The notes beneath the pieces are model-generated. The model had not been told where the DNA came from. It saw only the letters and a list, made by a program, of their open reading frames with translations, and made no database searches. A stretch of DNA of 5,315 nucleotides from an uncultured cyanobacterium (GTDB lineage: Bacteria; Cyanobacteriota; Cyanobacteriia; Phormidesmidales; Phormidesmidaceae), in assembly GCA_938029995.1 (NCBI GenBank), contig CALHGI010000558.1, positions 1 through 5,315 on the forward strand. The letters run 5' to 3'. The position numbers and the translations under genes are program-made. Shown here in pieces: positions 1 through 5,208 of the stretch (position 1 is the first letter of the stretch; each line of letters begins with the position of its first letter).

Positions 1-843
1 CACCCCCTGTTTGCCCACCAGCAGCATTCGCCCCTGGGGCTGAGCTGACAGCGTCAGTAACTGCTGCTTCAGGTTTTCCTCCAGGATCAGATCCGGCCAC
101 AGCACCCGTTCTCGATTAGGATGGACAAATCGATCCGCCGCCACCGCCCGGGTGGGCCAGATAGGATCTGGATTTTCCGCCAGTAAATAATCCACCCACT
201 CAGGAGCCAGTTGCAATTGGCTACCCAATAACGTCGGCGCTCCCTCCACACGACGCAACACCTGGAGCTCCAGCAATGATTTCGGCCCCGTTAGTAGTGT
301 CCGAGCCCGTCTGCGCTCCGTATCATTGCGGCACAGCACCCGCAATGCCAGCGCCACCGTGGGTAAGGAGCCCGCCATGCAGTGGGTGCCCGTTTGCAAA
401 TAGTGGTATAACTTGCCATAGCGCACCTGCACCTCCGGTGCCAGCACCATCAGCACCAGCTGCTTTTCAAACAAACTGAGCCCTAGCACCGACTGCATTG
501 TGGGCAGTCCCAAGGCAATCTTCTTTGCCCGACTCAGTAATATGCGATGTTCTAAGGTTTTTTGATAGCCCAATGCCGGACGCTTAGTCGCTGGGCCATC
601 TGCCTGGCCGCCCGATTGCTTTTTGGGCTGGGGAGCCACGTCATCATAGGCCCGATTCTTAATTGTAATTAGGCCCTGCCACCAGTCACTCGTTGCCCGA
701 TCAGAGGACGTTTTCGCTACTCGAGTGACCGCCTTCAAATTTTTGCGCTGCTGTGCCACCGTCACCAGCAATAACCGCTCTAACCACGTTAGTTCGGTTT
801 CCAAATAGGCCCAATTGTTTGCGAACGGAATACCAGAACCCAT
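1..843 (-). CDS. Probable AAA-type ATPase, N-terminal part only (partial)
   Basis: An uninterrupted reading frame of 281 codons runs from ATG at 843 to the window edge with no stop. An in-frame TAA lies two codons upstream of the ATG, and no other start lies between. The protein begins MGSGIPFANNWAYLETELTW and is rich in helical, Leu-rich segments (for example around residues 121-150). A Lys/Gly/Pro-rich linker lies near residues 91-105. The last visible residues are LLVGKQGV, which fit the start of a Walker A loop (GxxxxGK[T/S]) whose GK would fall just outside the window. From memory, cyanobacteria have AAA-family ATPases with such an N-terminal region of about 280 residues, but the substrate is unknown. 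It is last in a probable three-gene minus-strand transcript, 48 nt after the VOC gene. No clear Shine-Dalgarno is seen. The ATPase assignment is an inference because the catalytic domain is not visible. Confidence 0.7.
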   Translation of the reverse strand, partial: MGSGIPFANNWAYLETELTWLERLLLVTVAQQRKNLKAVTRVAKTSSDRATSDWWQGLITIKNRAYDDVAPQPKKQSGGQADGPATKRPALGYQKTLEHRILLSRAKKIALGLPTMQSVLGLSLFEKQLVLMVLAPEVQVRYGKLYHYLQTGTHCMAGSLPTVALALRVLCRNDTERRRARTLLTGPKSLLELQVLRRVEGAPTLLGSQLQLAPEWVDYLLAENPDPIWPTRAVAADRFVHPNRERVLWPDLILEENLKQQLLTLSAQPQGRMLLVGKQGV

Positions 844-848
844 TAATT

Positions 849-880
849 ATTTCAGGCAACAATGACGTCAGGCAATAATG
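849..880. repeat. Two-copy 16-bp tandem repeat between genes
   Basis: Units at 849-864 and 865-880 match at 13 of 16 positions (shared core CAGGCAA.AATG). A degenerate start of a third unit follows at 881-889. It fills most of the 48-nt gap between the VOC and ATPase genes and covers the place where a ribosome binding site for the ATPase would lie. It could be slippage-prone or a chance duplication; no function is evident. Confidence 0.5.
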
Positions 881-891
881 ACCGCAGGCGT

Positions 892-1305
892 TTACTTTAA
901 GCACCGTAGAAACTCAAGGGGGAGCCCATCAGCGTCAGCAATAAACGCTACTTCATACACTCGGTCTCCAATCATTTGCTGGCGAGGTTCCAATAATACG
1001 GTGAGTACCATATTCTGCGAAACCGCATTCTGCCGGAGGTCATCGAGCCAGGCTGGTAAACTTTGTGCCCTCTGGGTTAAATCAAACGATAAGTGATAGT
1101 ACCCCGTATAGTGCTCATCACTAAATGCATCCGCCGCCGGTTTCGGTTCCGGCACCTGCATTAGTTCAATGCGGCCCCCCAGGCCTTCCATCCAACAGGC
1201 CAGGGTGATACCAGCCGTGAAGCGTTCCTTCACCTCAAATCCCAATAGCTTATAAAAAGCCATGGCTTGGTGAATATCCGTCGTTCGAATCGACGCATGG
1301 TGCAT
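892..1305 (-). CDS. VOC family protein (glyoxalase/bleomycin resistance/dioxygenase fold)
   Basis: This 137-residue protein has the size and pattern of a VOC-superfamily protein, with two beta-alpha-beta-beta-beta modules. The first covers about residues 1-50 (HHASIRTTD, then AMAFYKLLGFEV) and the second about 68-134 (YYHLSFDL, then ADADGLPLEFL). Aligned by eye with E. coli glyoxalase I, all four metal-ligand positions are kept: H3, E47 (RIEL), H71 (YHLSF) and E131 (PLEF). It could therefore bind a divalent metal and act as a lyase or isomerase on a small molecule such as a methylglyoxal-glutathione adduct, but family alone does not fix the substrate. The ATG start fits the fold, whose first strand begins at residue 3; only a weak purine run (AGAGA) precedes it. 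It lies 26 nt after the TIGR02652 gene and 48 nt before the ATPase gene, so co-transcription is likely. Confidence 0.88.
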   Translation of the reverse strand: MHHASIRTTDIHQAMAFYKLLGFEVKERFTAGITLACWMEGLGGRIELMQVPEPKPAADAFSDEHYTGYYHLSFDLTQRAQSLPAWLDDLRQNAVSQNMVLTVLLEPRQQMIGDRVYEVAFIADADGLPLEFLRCLK

Positions 1306-1331
1306 GGTATCTCTATGGCTAAATCAGCTAT

Positions 1332-1841
1332 TTACTCAAAAAACTTTAAATATCGATAGTCATTCGGCACACCTGGTTCTTTTTCTAAATCAAAATTAAT
1401 GACTTCCCACTGGGGCACCTCCTGGGAGGATGGGCTAAAGACTACGGGCAACCCATACAGTTTGGGTGTGCCCTTATCCACCTGCCCTCGCCAGGGTGCA
1501 CTATACTCCAAATAGGATTTCACCAAGGGGCGATAGCGCTCTGCAATAATCACCCGCGTTGCTCGATAACCCTCGGTGTACAGGCGGTCCAAGGCTTCAT
1601 GAATCTCAAACCGAATACCGTCGGGATGGGTATGCTGTCGATACCAATTGCCCTCCCATTGTCTCCAGTGGCGACCCGATTGCACATGGACCAAATCCCG
1701 AGTATCGAGGCTAACCTCAAACGCACCGTGACGTGTACATAGGTAACTATCCGTCAGAGTCAAGGCCGGAATCGTCTGCCGACAGTGGGGGCATTTTATT
1801 TCTGGTCCATAAAACGGATACTGAGAAGCAGAATTTATCAT
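1332..1841 (-). CDS. TIGR02652 (DUF2396) family conserved cyanobacterial protein
   Basis: The 169-residue protein matches what I recall of TIGR02652/DUF2396, a family of about 170 residues found in cyanobacteria and without a known function. Near the N-terminus, CPHC (C17, C20) and CTRH (C35, H38) form a CxxC...CxxH set like a small zinc ribbon. A conserved-looking middle (SGRHWRQWEGNWYRQHTHPD, residues 55-74) and a helix with DRLYTEGYRATRVIIAERY follow. There is no signal peptide or membrane segment, so it is probably cytosolic, binding metal and perhaps nucleic acid or protein; that role is inference. ATG at 1841 gives the usual family N-terminus (MINSASQYPFYGPEIKCPHC). No Shine-Dalgarno is visible. 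It is the first gene of the probable minus-strand transcript, and the perfect palindrome at 1862-1878 sits 20 bp upstream of its start. Confidence 0.88.
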   Translation of the reverse strand: MINSASQYPFYGPEIKCPHCRQTIPALTLTDSYLCTRHGAFEVSLDTRDLVHVQSGRHWRQWEGNWYRQHTHPDGIRFEIHEALDRLYTEGYRATRVIIAERYRPLVKSYLEYSAPWRGQVDKGTPKLYGLPVVFSPSSQEVPQWEVINFDLEKEPGVPNDYRYLKFFE

Positions 1842-1861
1842 GCAGGTTTAGTAAAACATTG

Positions 1862-1878
1862 ATATCCAGGCTGGATAT
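1862..1878. promoter_or_regulatory. Perfect 17-bp palindrome, candidate operator
   Basis: ATATCCAG and CTGGATAT form perfect 8-bp arms around one central G. It lies 20 bp upstream of the TIGR02652 start. On the minus strand a possible -35 (TTGAGA, 1884-1889) and a weak -10 (TATCAA, 1859-1864, 19-bp spacing) bracket it. That position would suit a dimeric repressor or activator. The symmetry is seen directly; the regulatory role is inferred. Confidence 0.4.
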
Positions 1879-1970
1879 GCCTGTCTCAACTACCTAAACG
1901 TTGAGTCCAGGAAAACCCATGACACGTGAACAGACTGCGACACATCAAAAACAAGATCAACTGATGACTT

Positions 1971-1978
1971 GCGATCGC
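1971..1978. repeat. HIP1 octamer GCGATCGC
   Basis: This is a single exact copy of the highly iterated palindrome 1, over-represented in many cyanobacterial genomes. It is used here only as a lineage clue. One copy in about 5 kb suggests a genome that is not extremely rich in HIP1. Confidence 0.8.
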
Positions 1979-2096
1979 TTAAGTCGTTGCCAATTTAGAC
2001 GATGCACCAGCTTAGTAAACGCTCACCATGCCAGGATTGTATCCAATCAATCGTCCCAAAGAGCAGCAACGTTCGCCTTATTATAACGGGAGGTAA

Positions 2097-2109
2097 AAGT
2101 ACCGTACTT
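2097..2109. promoter_or_regulatory. Perfect 13-bp palindrome upstream of the carbonic anhydrase gene
   Basis: AAGTAC and GTACTT form perfect 6-bp arms around a central C, ten bases downstream of the TATAAC box at 2082-2087 and about 120 bp before the GTG start. If that box is a -10 element, the palindrome would cover the transcript start. Both element and role are weakly supported. Confidence 0.2.
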
Positions 2110-2229
2110 GAACCCTTACATACATTATTCCAACGGGTTTTGCCCATCCAGTTTATCTATCCAGATGGCCATCGTCAGGACCCCCACGTCAATTCTGGTT
2201 TTTTCATCCAATTCTAGGTAAGTCATTCC

Positions 2230-2775
2230 GTGCTCAACTCCGTCCCCATCAACCCTGCCCCCCATAGCCCTTGGCCGGTGCCAGATCTCTCCCCAGCCGC
2301 CTTCATTGCCCCCAACGCTACGGTCATGGGTCGTGTGGAAGTGCATCCAGGGGCTAGCATTTGGTATAACGCCGTGGTGCGCGGGGATGTGGAGTTGATC
2401 CGCCTGGGTGCCCACAGTAATGTCCAAGACGGGGCTATCCTCCATGGTGATCCAGGCCTGCCCACCATCCTGGAAGACTACGTCACCATCGGTCACCGTG
2501 CCGTGGTCCACAGTGCCCACATTGAGCGCGGCTGTCTGATTGGCATTGGGGCCATTATTCTCAACGGTGTCCGTGTTGGCGCAGGCAGCATCGTCGGTGC
2601 AGGGGCCGTCGTTAACAAAGACGTTCCCCCAGGCTCCCTGGTGGTGGGAGTGCCGGGAAAAGTGCGCAAGACGCTGTCCCCCGAAGCCATGGCAGACCTC
2701 GTCGACCATGCGAAAAAGTATGAACAGTTGGCCTTGGCCCATGGTGGGAAAGGAACCAGCCTTGGATTTGTCTAA
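2230..2775 (+). CDS. Gamma carbonic anhydrase family protein (hexapeptide-repeat beta-helix)
   Basis: The 181-residue protein has imperfect hexapeptide repeats of a left-handed beta-helix from about residue 22 to 140, then a C-terminal helix (about 150-170) that packs on the helix in this family. Matched by eye to Methanosarcina Cam, the zinc-binding His are H72 (AILHG), H89 and H94 (GHRAVVH, the 5-residue spacing of Cam H117/H122). R51, D53 (VVRGD) and Q66 (NVQDG) are also kept. The acidic-loop glutamate of Cam (E84) is absent, as in the shorter YrdA/PaaY-like group, so CO2 hydration is possible but not assured. There is no signal peptide, so it is cytosolic and probably a homotrimer. An in-frame TAG at 2215-2217 leaves GTG at 2230 as the only start that keeps the full N-terminus. 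It is not CcmM, because no RbcS-like repeats follow. Confidence 0.9.
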   Translation: MLNSVPINPAPHSPWPVPDLSPAAFIAPNATVMGRVEVHPGASIWYNAVVRGDVELIRLGAHSNVQDGAILHGDPGLPTILEDYVTIGHRAVVHSAHIERGCLIGIGAIILNGVRVGAGSIVGAGAVVNKDVPPGSLVVGVPGKVRKTLSPEAMADLVDHAKKYEQLALAHGGKGTSLGFV

Positions 2776-2830
2776 GAGACGCAAAAGTATATGTGCCCGT
2801 TAGCCTGGCTCGGTGCTGCCCAGTGTGGTG

Positions 2831-2861
2831 CCGATGGAGGGCTGTGCTGCCTTCGGATTTT
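2831..2861 (+). terminator. Possible rho-independent terminator after the carbonic anhydrase gene
   Basis: CCGA (2831-2834) pairs with TCGG (2853-2856). Further GG/CC and G-C pairs lie inside, with two mismatches, and ATTTTG follows directly. It starts 55 bp past the stop codon. The stem is imperfect and the T-run is only four bases, so this is a weak call. Confidence 0.3.
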
Positions 2862-2882
2862 GAGTACAAGGATGCCGCCAAG

Positions 2883-2896
2883 ATATAGCACTATAT
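2883..2896. repeat. AT-rich inverted repeat upstream of the serine hydrolase gene
   Basis: ATATAG and CTATAT are perfect 6-bp arms around CA, about 110 bp before the serine hydrolase start. It overlaps TATA-like sequence that could act as a -10 box, but no -35 partner was recognised. Confidence 0.25.
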
Positions 2897-3006
2897 AGCT
2901 TGGTGCAGATAGTGCAGGCCATGTCTAAAGCTTGTAGCTATTGCGCTGTGGTGAACTATGGGCGGCAGGCCATCACTCACCACTCCGTCCTCCAATCTCC
3001 CTCCCC

Positions 3007-3960
3007 ATGACCGCCAAATTTCTCCAAGTCGACGATCGTCTTCAGACCAACCTTAATCAGGTCCTCGACCTGACCTGGGCCCGTTTTCCGGCCCTAGCTC
3101 AAAACCAGATTGCCGTTACCTGGCTAGCCTACGAGCCCCCCTACATTGTCAATACGGGAGGAGCCCTCAGTTCTGATGACTTCTGGCAACAGCGACCGAA
3201 GGGAGCCAGTTATCGAGGGGTGGAACTGATCTATCCCGCCAGTGTGGTCAAGCTGTTTTACCTGGTGGCCATCCACGAATGGCTGGAACGAGGCATGACC
3301 CAGAGCAGCCCAGAACTAGAACGGGCCATGCACGACATGATTGTGGGCTCTAGTAATGACGCCACAGGCTATGTGATGGATGTGCTCACTGGCACCACCA
3401 GTGGCCCGGAGTTGCCCCCTGGTCCCTTTGAAACCTGGAAACATCAGCGGGACCTGGTCAATCGCTACCTCAAAACTCTCCAGTGGCCAGAGTTAGCCAC
3501 CATCAACGCCAACCAAAAAACGTGGTGTGATGGTCCCTATGGTCGTGAGCGAGCCTACCTAGGAGACGGATATGAAAATCGTAATATGCTCACCACCGAG
3601 GCCTCGGCGCGATTACTCCACAGCATTGTGGGTGGTGTTGCGGTCAATGCAGCCCGGTGTCAGACCATGATGAGGTTTATGACTCGGGATCTTGATCCTC
3701 AGGTCCTAGCGGCTGATCCAGACAATCAAGTGACTGGCTTTTTAGGGGCAGGGGTCCCCGTCGATACCCAGGTTTGGTCAAAAGCAGGGTTAACTAGCAA
3801 GGTGCGCCACGATGCCGCATATATTGAAGCCGACGGAGCACACCCTTATTTACTAGTTGTCTTTACGGAAGGGACTGAGCATAGCCATAACGAAGACATT
3901 TTGCCGTTTGTCTCGGCCCAGATTTTGAGCCTGATGCAATCCCAGGATATGAGCCAGTGA
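3007..3960 (+). CDS. Serine hydrolase, class A beta-lactamase-like fold
   Basis: From ATG 3007 the protein has 317 residues. It carries the three active-site motifs of the penicillin-recognising fold. SVVK (S79-K82, SxxK) supplies the nucleophile and base, SND (S116-D118) is the second motif, and KAG (K259-G261, in place of KTG) lies on the edge strand and is followed by a strand-like YLLVVFTEG. The omega-loop Glu of true beta-lactamases cannot be placed with confidence, although E181 in GRERAYLG is a candidate. No signal peptide or lipobox is seen, so it appears cytosolic, unlike ordinary beta-lactamases and PBPs. Its substrate is unknown: a peptidase, esterase or amidase is possible. A TTG at 2941 would add 22 residues of low-complexity character and is judged spurious. 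MTAKFLQVDDRL matches relatives I recall from cyanobacteria. No Shine-Dalgarno precedes the ATG. It lies 231 bp after the carbonic anhydrase gene and probably has its own promoter. Confidence 0.85.
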   Translation: MTAKFLQVDDRLQTNLNQVLDLTWARFPALAQNQIAVTWLAYEPPYIVNTGGALSSDDFWQQRPKGASYRGVELIYPASVVKLFYLVAIHEWLERGMTQSSPELERAMHDMIVGSSNDATGYVMDVLTGTTSGPELPPGPFETWKHQRDLVNRYLKTLQWPELATINANQKTWCDGPYGRERAYLGDGYENRNMLTTEASARLLHSIVGGVAVNAARCQTMMRFMTRDLDPQVLAADPDNQVTGFLGAGVPVDTQVWSKAGLTSKVRHDAAYIEADGAHPYLLVVFTEGTEHSHNEDILPFVSAQILSLMQSQDMSQ

Positions 3961-4035
3961 ATAGCCTGAAATCCATCGTTCAAACTATAGGGAATAGCGA
4001 AAAGTGTGATTGAACATCGGGGATGGACGCAGCTG

Positions 4036-4057
4036 ACCGCTGAGGGTATGCAGCGGT
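4036..4057. repeat. Inverted repeat downstream of the serine hydrolase gene
   Basis: ACCGCTG and CAGCGGT are perfect 7-bp arms around an 8-nt loop, 75 bp after the stop codon. There is no T-run, so it is not a classical intrinsic terminator. It may still be an RNA 3' structure or a protein site. The rest of 3961-4157 shows no gene. TTGACA occurs at 4081-4086 and TATAAG at 4132-4137, but they are too far apart to be partners. Confidence 0.35.
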
Positions 4058-4157
4058 TGGACATACGAGTATTCCGAATGTTGACAGAGAAATACGCCAA
4101 AATGCCCTATTAACGATTTAATTCAATTTGATATAAGCAACACAGAGGCGGTGTTCA

Positions 4158-4213
4158 TCCTAGGTCACACTGAGCATAGGCTGATCCTGTTTTTATGATC
4201 AGGCCACCTAGGA
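4158..4213. promoter_or_regulatory. Nested inverted repeats in the leader of the beta-barrel gene
   Basis: Outer arms TCCTAGGT (4158-4165) and ACCTAGGA (4206-4213) are a perfect 8-bp match. Inside, GGCTGATC (4179-4186) pairs with GATCAGGCC (4197-4205) apart from one bulged G, closing a T-rich 10-nt loop. The structure ends 33 bp before the ATG at 4247. If transcription starts upstream, for example at the TATAAG near 4132, the RNA would fold into a two-tier stem just ahead of the ribosome binding site. Alternatively, the outer palindrome is a DNA operator. Confidence 0.4.
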
Positions 4214-4246
4214 CTGTTGATAATTTTGGCTAGAGGTGCATATACG

Positions 4247-4876
4247 ATGACAATTTCAAATCTATTGGGGCGCTATTGCTTGCATGCAGTAAAAACAGTA
4301 GCTATCAGCATATCTTTGCTGGCAGTTGCCCATACCTCTGCCCAGGCTCAAACCTATGGTGCAGATAGTTTGGAGAATCTTTCAGCGCCCTACATTGTCG
4401 GGGCCACTGGGATTAATCCTGCAAAGCTTAAGGAAACAGCTCCCGTAGACATTGCCCAGGTGCGGCGACGGGGCCGTCGGGGCCGTGATGGCACAGCGAG
4501 TGATTTTGTGGGTCTGGGGCTTAGCCTGGGTACAGGGGATGGTGACGGTGCCCTGGAAGAGCTAGGTCTAGTGGCCATCAGTAAACTCAGTGTCACCCCC
4601 CAGCTAGCTGTGCGACCCACTGTAGTTTTTAATGATTCGGTAGCTGTTTTGGCTCCGGTTACTTATAACTTTGAGTCTCCAGTAGAGCTGTTTAATGCCA
4701 ATCTCTTTCCCTATGTTGGCGGTGGCATTGCCATTAATGCAACTGAGGATGACATTGCGCCCCTTGTCAGTGCAGGGGTAGATGTTCCCTTTAGTGAGCG
4801 ACTGACCTTAAATGGTCAAGGTAACGTGACCTTAGCTGACGATATCACCCTCAATTTTATGGTTGGGCTGGGCTAG
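4247..4876 (+). CDS. Exported protein, probable small outer-membrane beta-barrel
   Basis: ATG 4247 is preceded by GAGGT (4233-4237) at 9-nt spacing, which favours it over the TTG at 4217. The 209-residue product opens with a signal peptide: R9 and K16 in the n-region, a hydrophobic stretch at 17-28 (TVAISISLLAVA) and an AQA|Q site after A34. A linker (about 35-84) contains the basic cluster RRRGRRGRDG (73-82). From residue 85 the chain alternates hydrophobic and polar residues with Gly/Asp-rich turns (FVGLGLSLG, ISKLSVTPQLAVRPTVVF, VAVLAPVTYNF, FPYVGGGIAI, TLNFMVGLG), as in an eight-strand-type barrel. It ends in a short strand, LNFMVGLG, though without a C-terminal aromatic residue. I recall similar unnamed cyanobacterial proteins. 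A periplasmic beta-sandwich is the main alternative. No function is assigned. Confidence 0.8.
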   Translation: MTISNLLGRYCLHAVKTVAISISLLAVAHTSAQAQTYGADSLENLSAPYIVGATGINPAKLKETAPVDIAQVRRRGRRGRDGTASDFVGLGLSLGTGDGDGALEELGLVAISKLSVTPQLAVRPTVVFNDSVAVLAPVTYNFESPVELFNANLFPYVGGGIAINATEDDIAPLVSAGVDVPFSERLTLNGQGNVTLADDITLNFMVGLG

Positions 4877-4948
4877 AACATCGATGGTTTGTTTTAGTCA
4901 TGACGATTGGTTGTTGCTAAGTGCAACTGCATCTAGCAAACTTTTCAA

Positions 4949-5039
4949 GGCGTTGCTGATCCTTGGGATGATTTTGGATGAACCATACCGGTCTAGATTG
5001 CGTCTGAGTTGATCGGTTCATCCCCTAAATCAGCAACGG
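4949..5039. mobile_element. MITE-like element or solo IS ends (91 bp)
   Basis: The left end GGCGTTGCTGAT (4949-4960) is the inverse of the right end ATCAGCAACGG (5029-5039), with 10 bp of perfect match. The similarity continues inward as GGGATGA...ACC on both sides. GGATGAACC (4976-4984) and GGTTCATCC (5015-5023) match perfectly, and the left side carries an extra 10-nt copy containing GGATGA. Termini of this form (GTTGCTGAT..AGGGGATGAACC) look like IS terminal inverted repeats, perhaps of the IS5 group. CAA flanks both ends (4946-4948, 5040-5042) as a possible 3-bp target duplication. No transposase fits inside, so it would depend on one elsewhere. The exact ends are uncertain by 1-2 bp. Confidence 0.55.
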
Positions 5040-5076
5040 CAATTTTTCAAAACTTCAACTGTTCAAAGTCTCAGTA

Positions 5077-5136
5077 GTTTACTAACCGACAGCAACTATA
5101 CCAATCTTATAGCTGCTGTCGGTTAGTAGTTTTAAC
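5077..5136. repeat. 60-bp palindromic element flanked by 7-bp direct repeats
   Basis: Arms 5081-5100 and 5108-5127 are complementary at 19 of 20 positions (ACTAACCGACAGC against GCTGTCGGTTAGT, one A.C mismatch) around the loop CCAATCT. CTCAGTA occurs at 5070-5076 and again at 5137-5143, exactly bordering the unit, which fits a target-site duplication of a tiny mobile palindrome. The stem is followed by AGTTTT, so it could also work as an intrinsic terminator that blocks transcription into the transposase gene. Confidence 0.55.
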
Positions 5137-5156
5137 CTCAGTACGGGATAAGAAAT

Positions 5157-5207
5157 GGAGGGGTTGAGTAAGCTGAAACTACCAAAAATCATTCAGCTAA
5201 CCCCTCC
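5157..5207 (+). repeat. Hairpin abutting the transposase start codon
   Basis: GGAGGGGTT (5157-5165) plus AGCTGAA (5171-5177) are exactly complementary to 5192-5207. This gives a 16-bp stem with a 5-nt bulge (GAGTA) and a 14-nt loop. The stem ends one base before the ATG at 5209. The only Shine-Dalgarno-like sequence nearby, GGAGGGG, is inside the stem and 45 nt from the start, so the folded RNA should initiate poorly. Confidence 0.7.
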
Positions 5208-5208
5208 G

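Larger units (their letters stand above)
1842..2229. other. 388-bp divergent intergenic region
   Basis: This region separates the minus-strand operon from the plus-strand carbonic anhydrase gene, so both promoters should lie here. It contains a perfect palindrome (1862-1878), one HIP1 octamer (1971-1978) and a small palindrome (2097-2109). A TATAAC/TATAAT-like box occurs at 2080-2087 without a convincing -35 on either strand. A possible 55-codon frame at 1919-2086 has AGGA 7 nt before its ATG, but its Cys/Arg/His/Gln-rich product resembles nothing I know. A strong ribosome-binding-like GGGAGGT at 2088-2094 has no ATG or GTG behind it. I see no RNA gene and no convincing coding sequence. Confidence 0.6.
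4877..5208. other. 332-bp non-coding stretch packed with palindromic elements
   Basis: No reading frame here is convincing. In order it holds a weak stem (TTGCTA 4914-4919 with TAGCAA 4934-4939, followed by CTTTTC) that might end the beta-barrel transcript; a MITE-like element (4949-5039); a near-perfect palindrome with flanking direct repeats (5077-5136); and a hairpin touching the transposase start (5157-5207). Each is listed separately. Confidence 0.7.

Noticed and set aside
1919..2086. A 55-codon plus-strand frame with AGGA ahead of its ATG
   Set aside because: The composition is odd (many Arg, Gln, His, Cys), no homologue is recalled, and its stop falls inside TATAAC. It is kept only as a note in the intergenic entry.
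2002..2217. A 71-codon plus-strand frame in the divergent intergenic region
   Set aside because: It has no ribosome binding site and no recognisable family. It overlaps another frame and the TATA-like sequence, which is insufficient to call a gene.
2125..2784. A 219-codon open frame on the minus strand opposite the carbonic anhydrase gene
   Set aside because: Its product is low-complexity, His/Asp/Gly-rich and matches no family, while the plus frame has clear hexapeptide repeats and conserved His. It is a shadow frame.
2949..2982. Inverted repeat TGGTGA/TCACCA before the serine hydrolase gene
   Set aside because: Six-base arms with a 22-nt loop are expected by chance at this length.
2941..3006. 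TTG start extending the serine hydrolase by 22 residues
   Set aside because: The extra segment is Pro/His-rich and not a signal peptide, and the ATG at 3007 matches the N-terminus of relatives I recall.
4081..4113. TTGACA followed by TATTAA as a promoter
   Set aside because: The 21-bp spacing is too long for a sigma-70-type promoter, and no better -10 lies at 16-18 bp.
4217..4246. TTG start extending the exported protein by 10 residues
   Set aside because: The GAGGT ribosome binding site at 4233-4237 is correctly spaced for the ATG at 4247, and the signal peptide is normal from there.
4949..5207. CRISPR array suggested by repeated short palindromes
   Set aside because: The units differ in sequence and length, with no regular repeat-spacer pattern and no cas genes.
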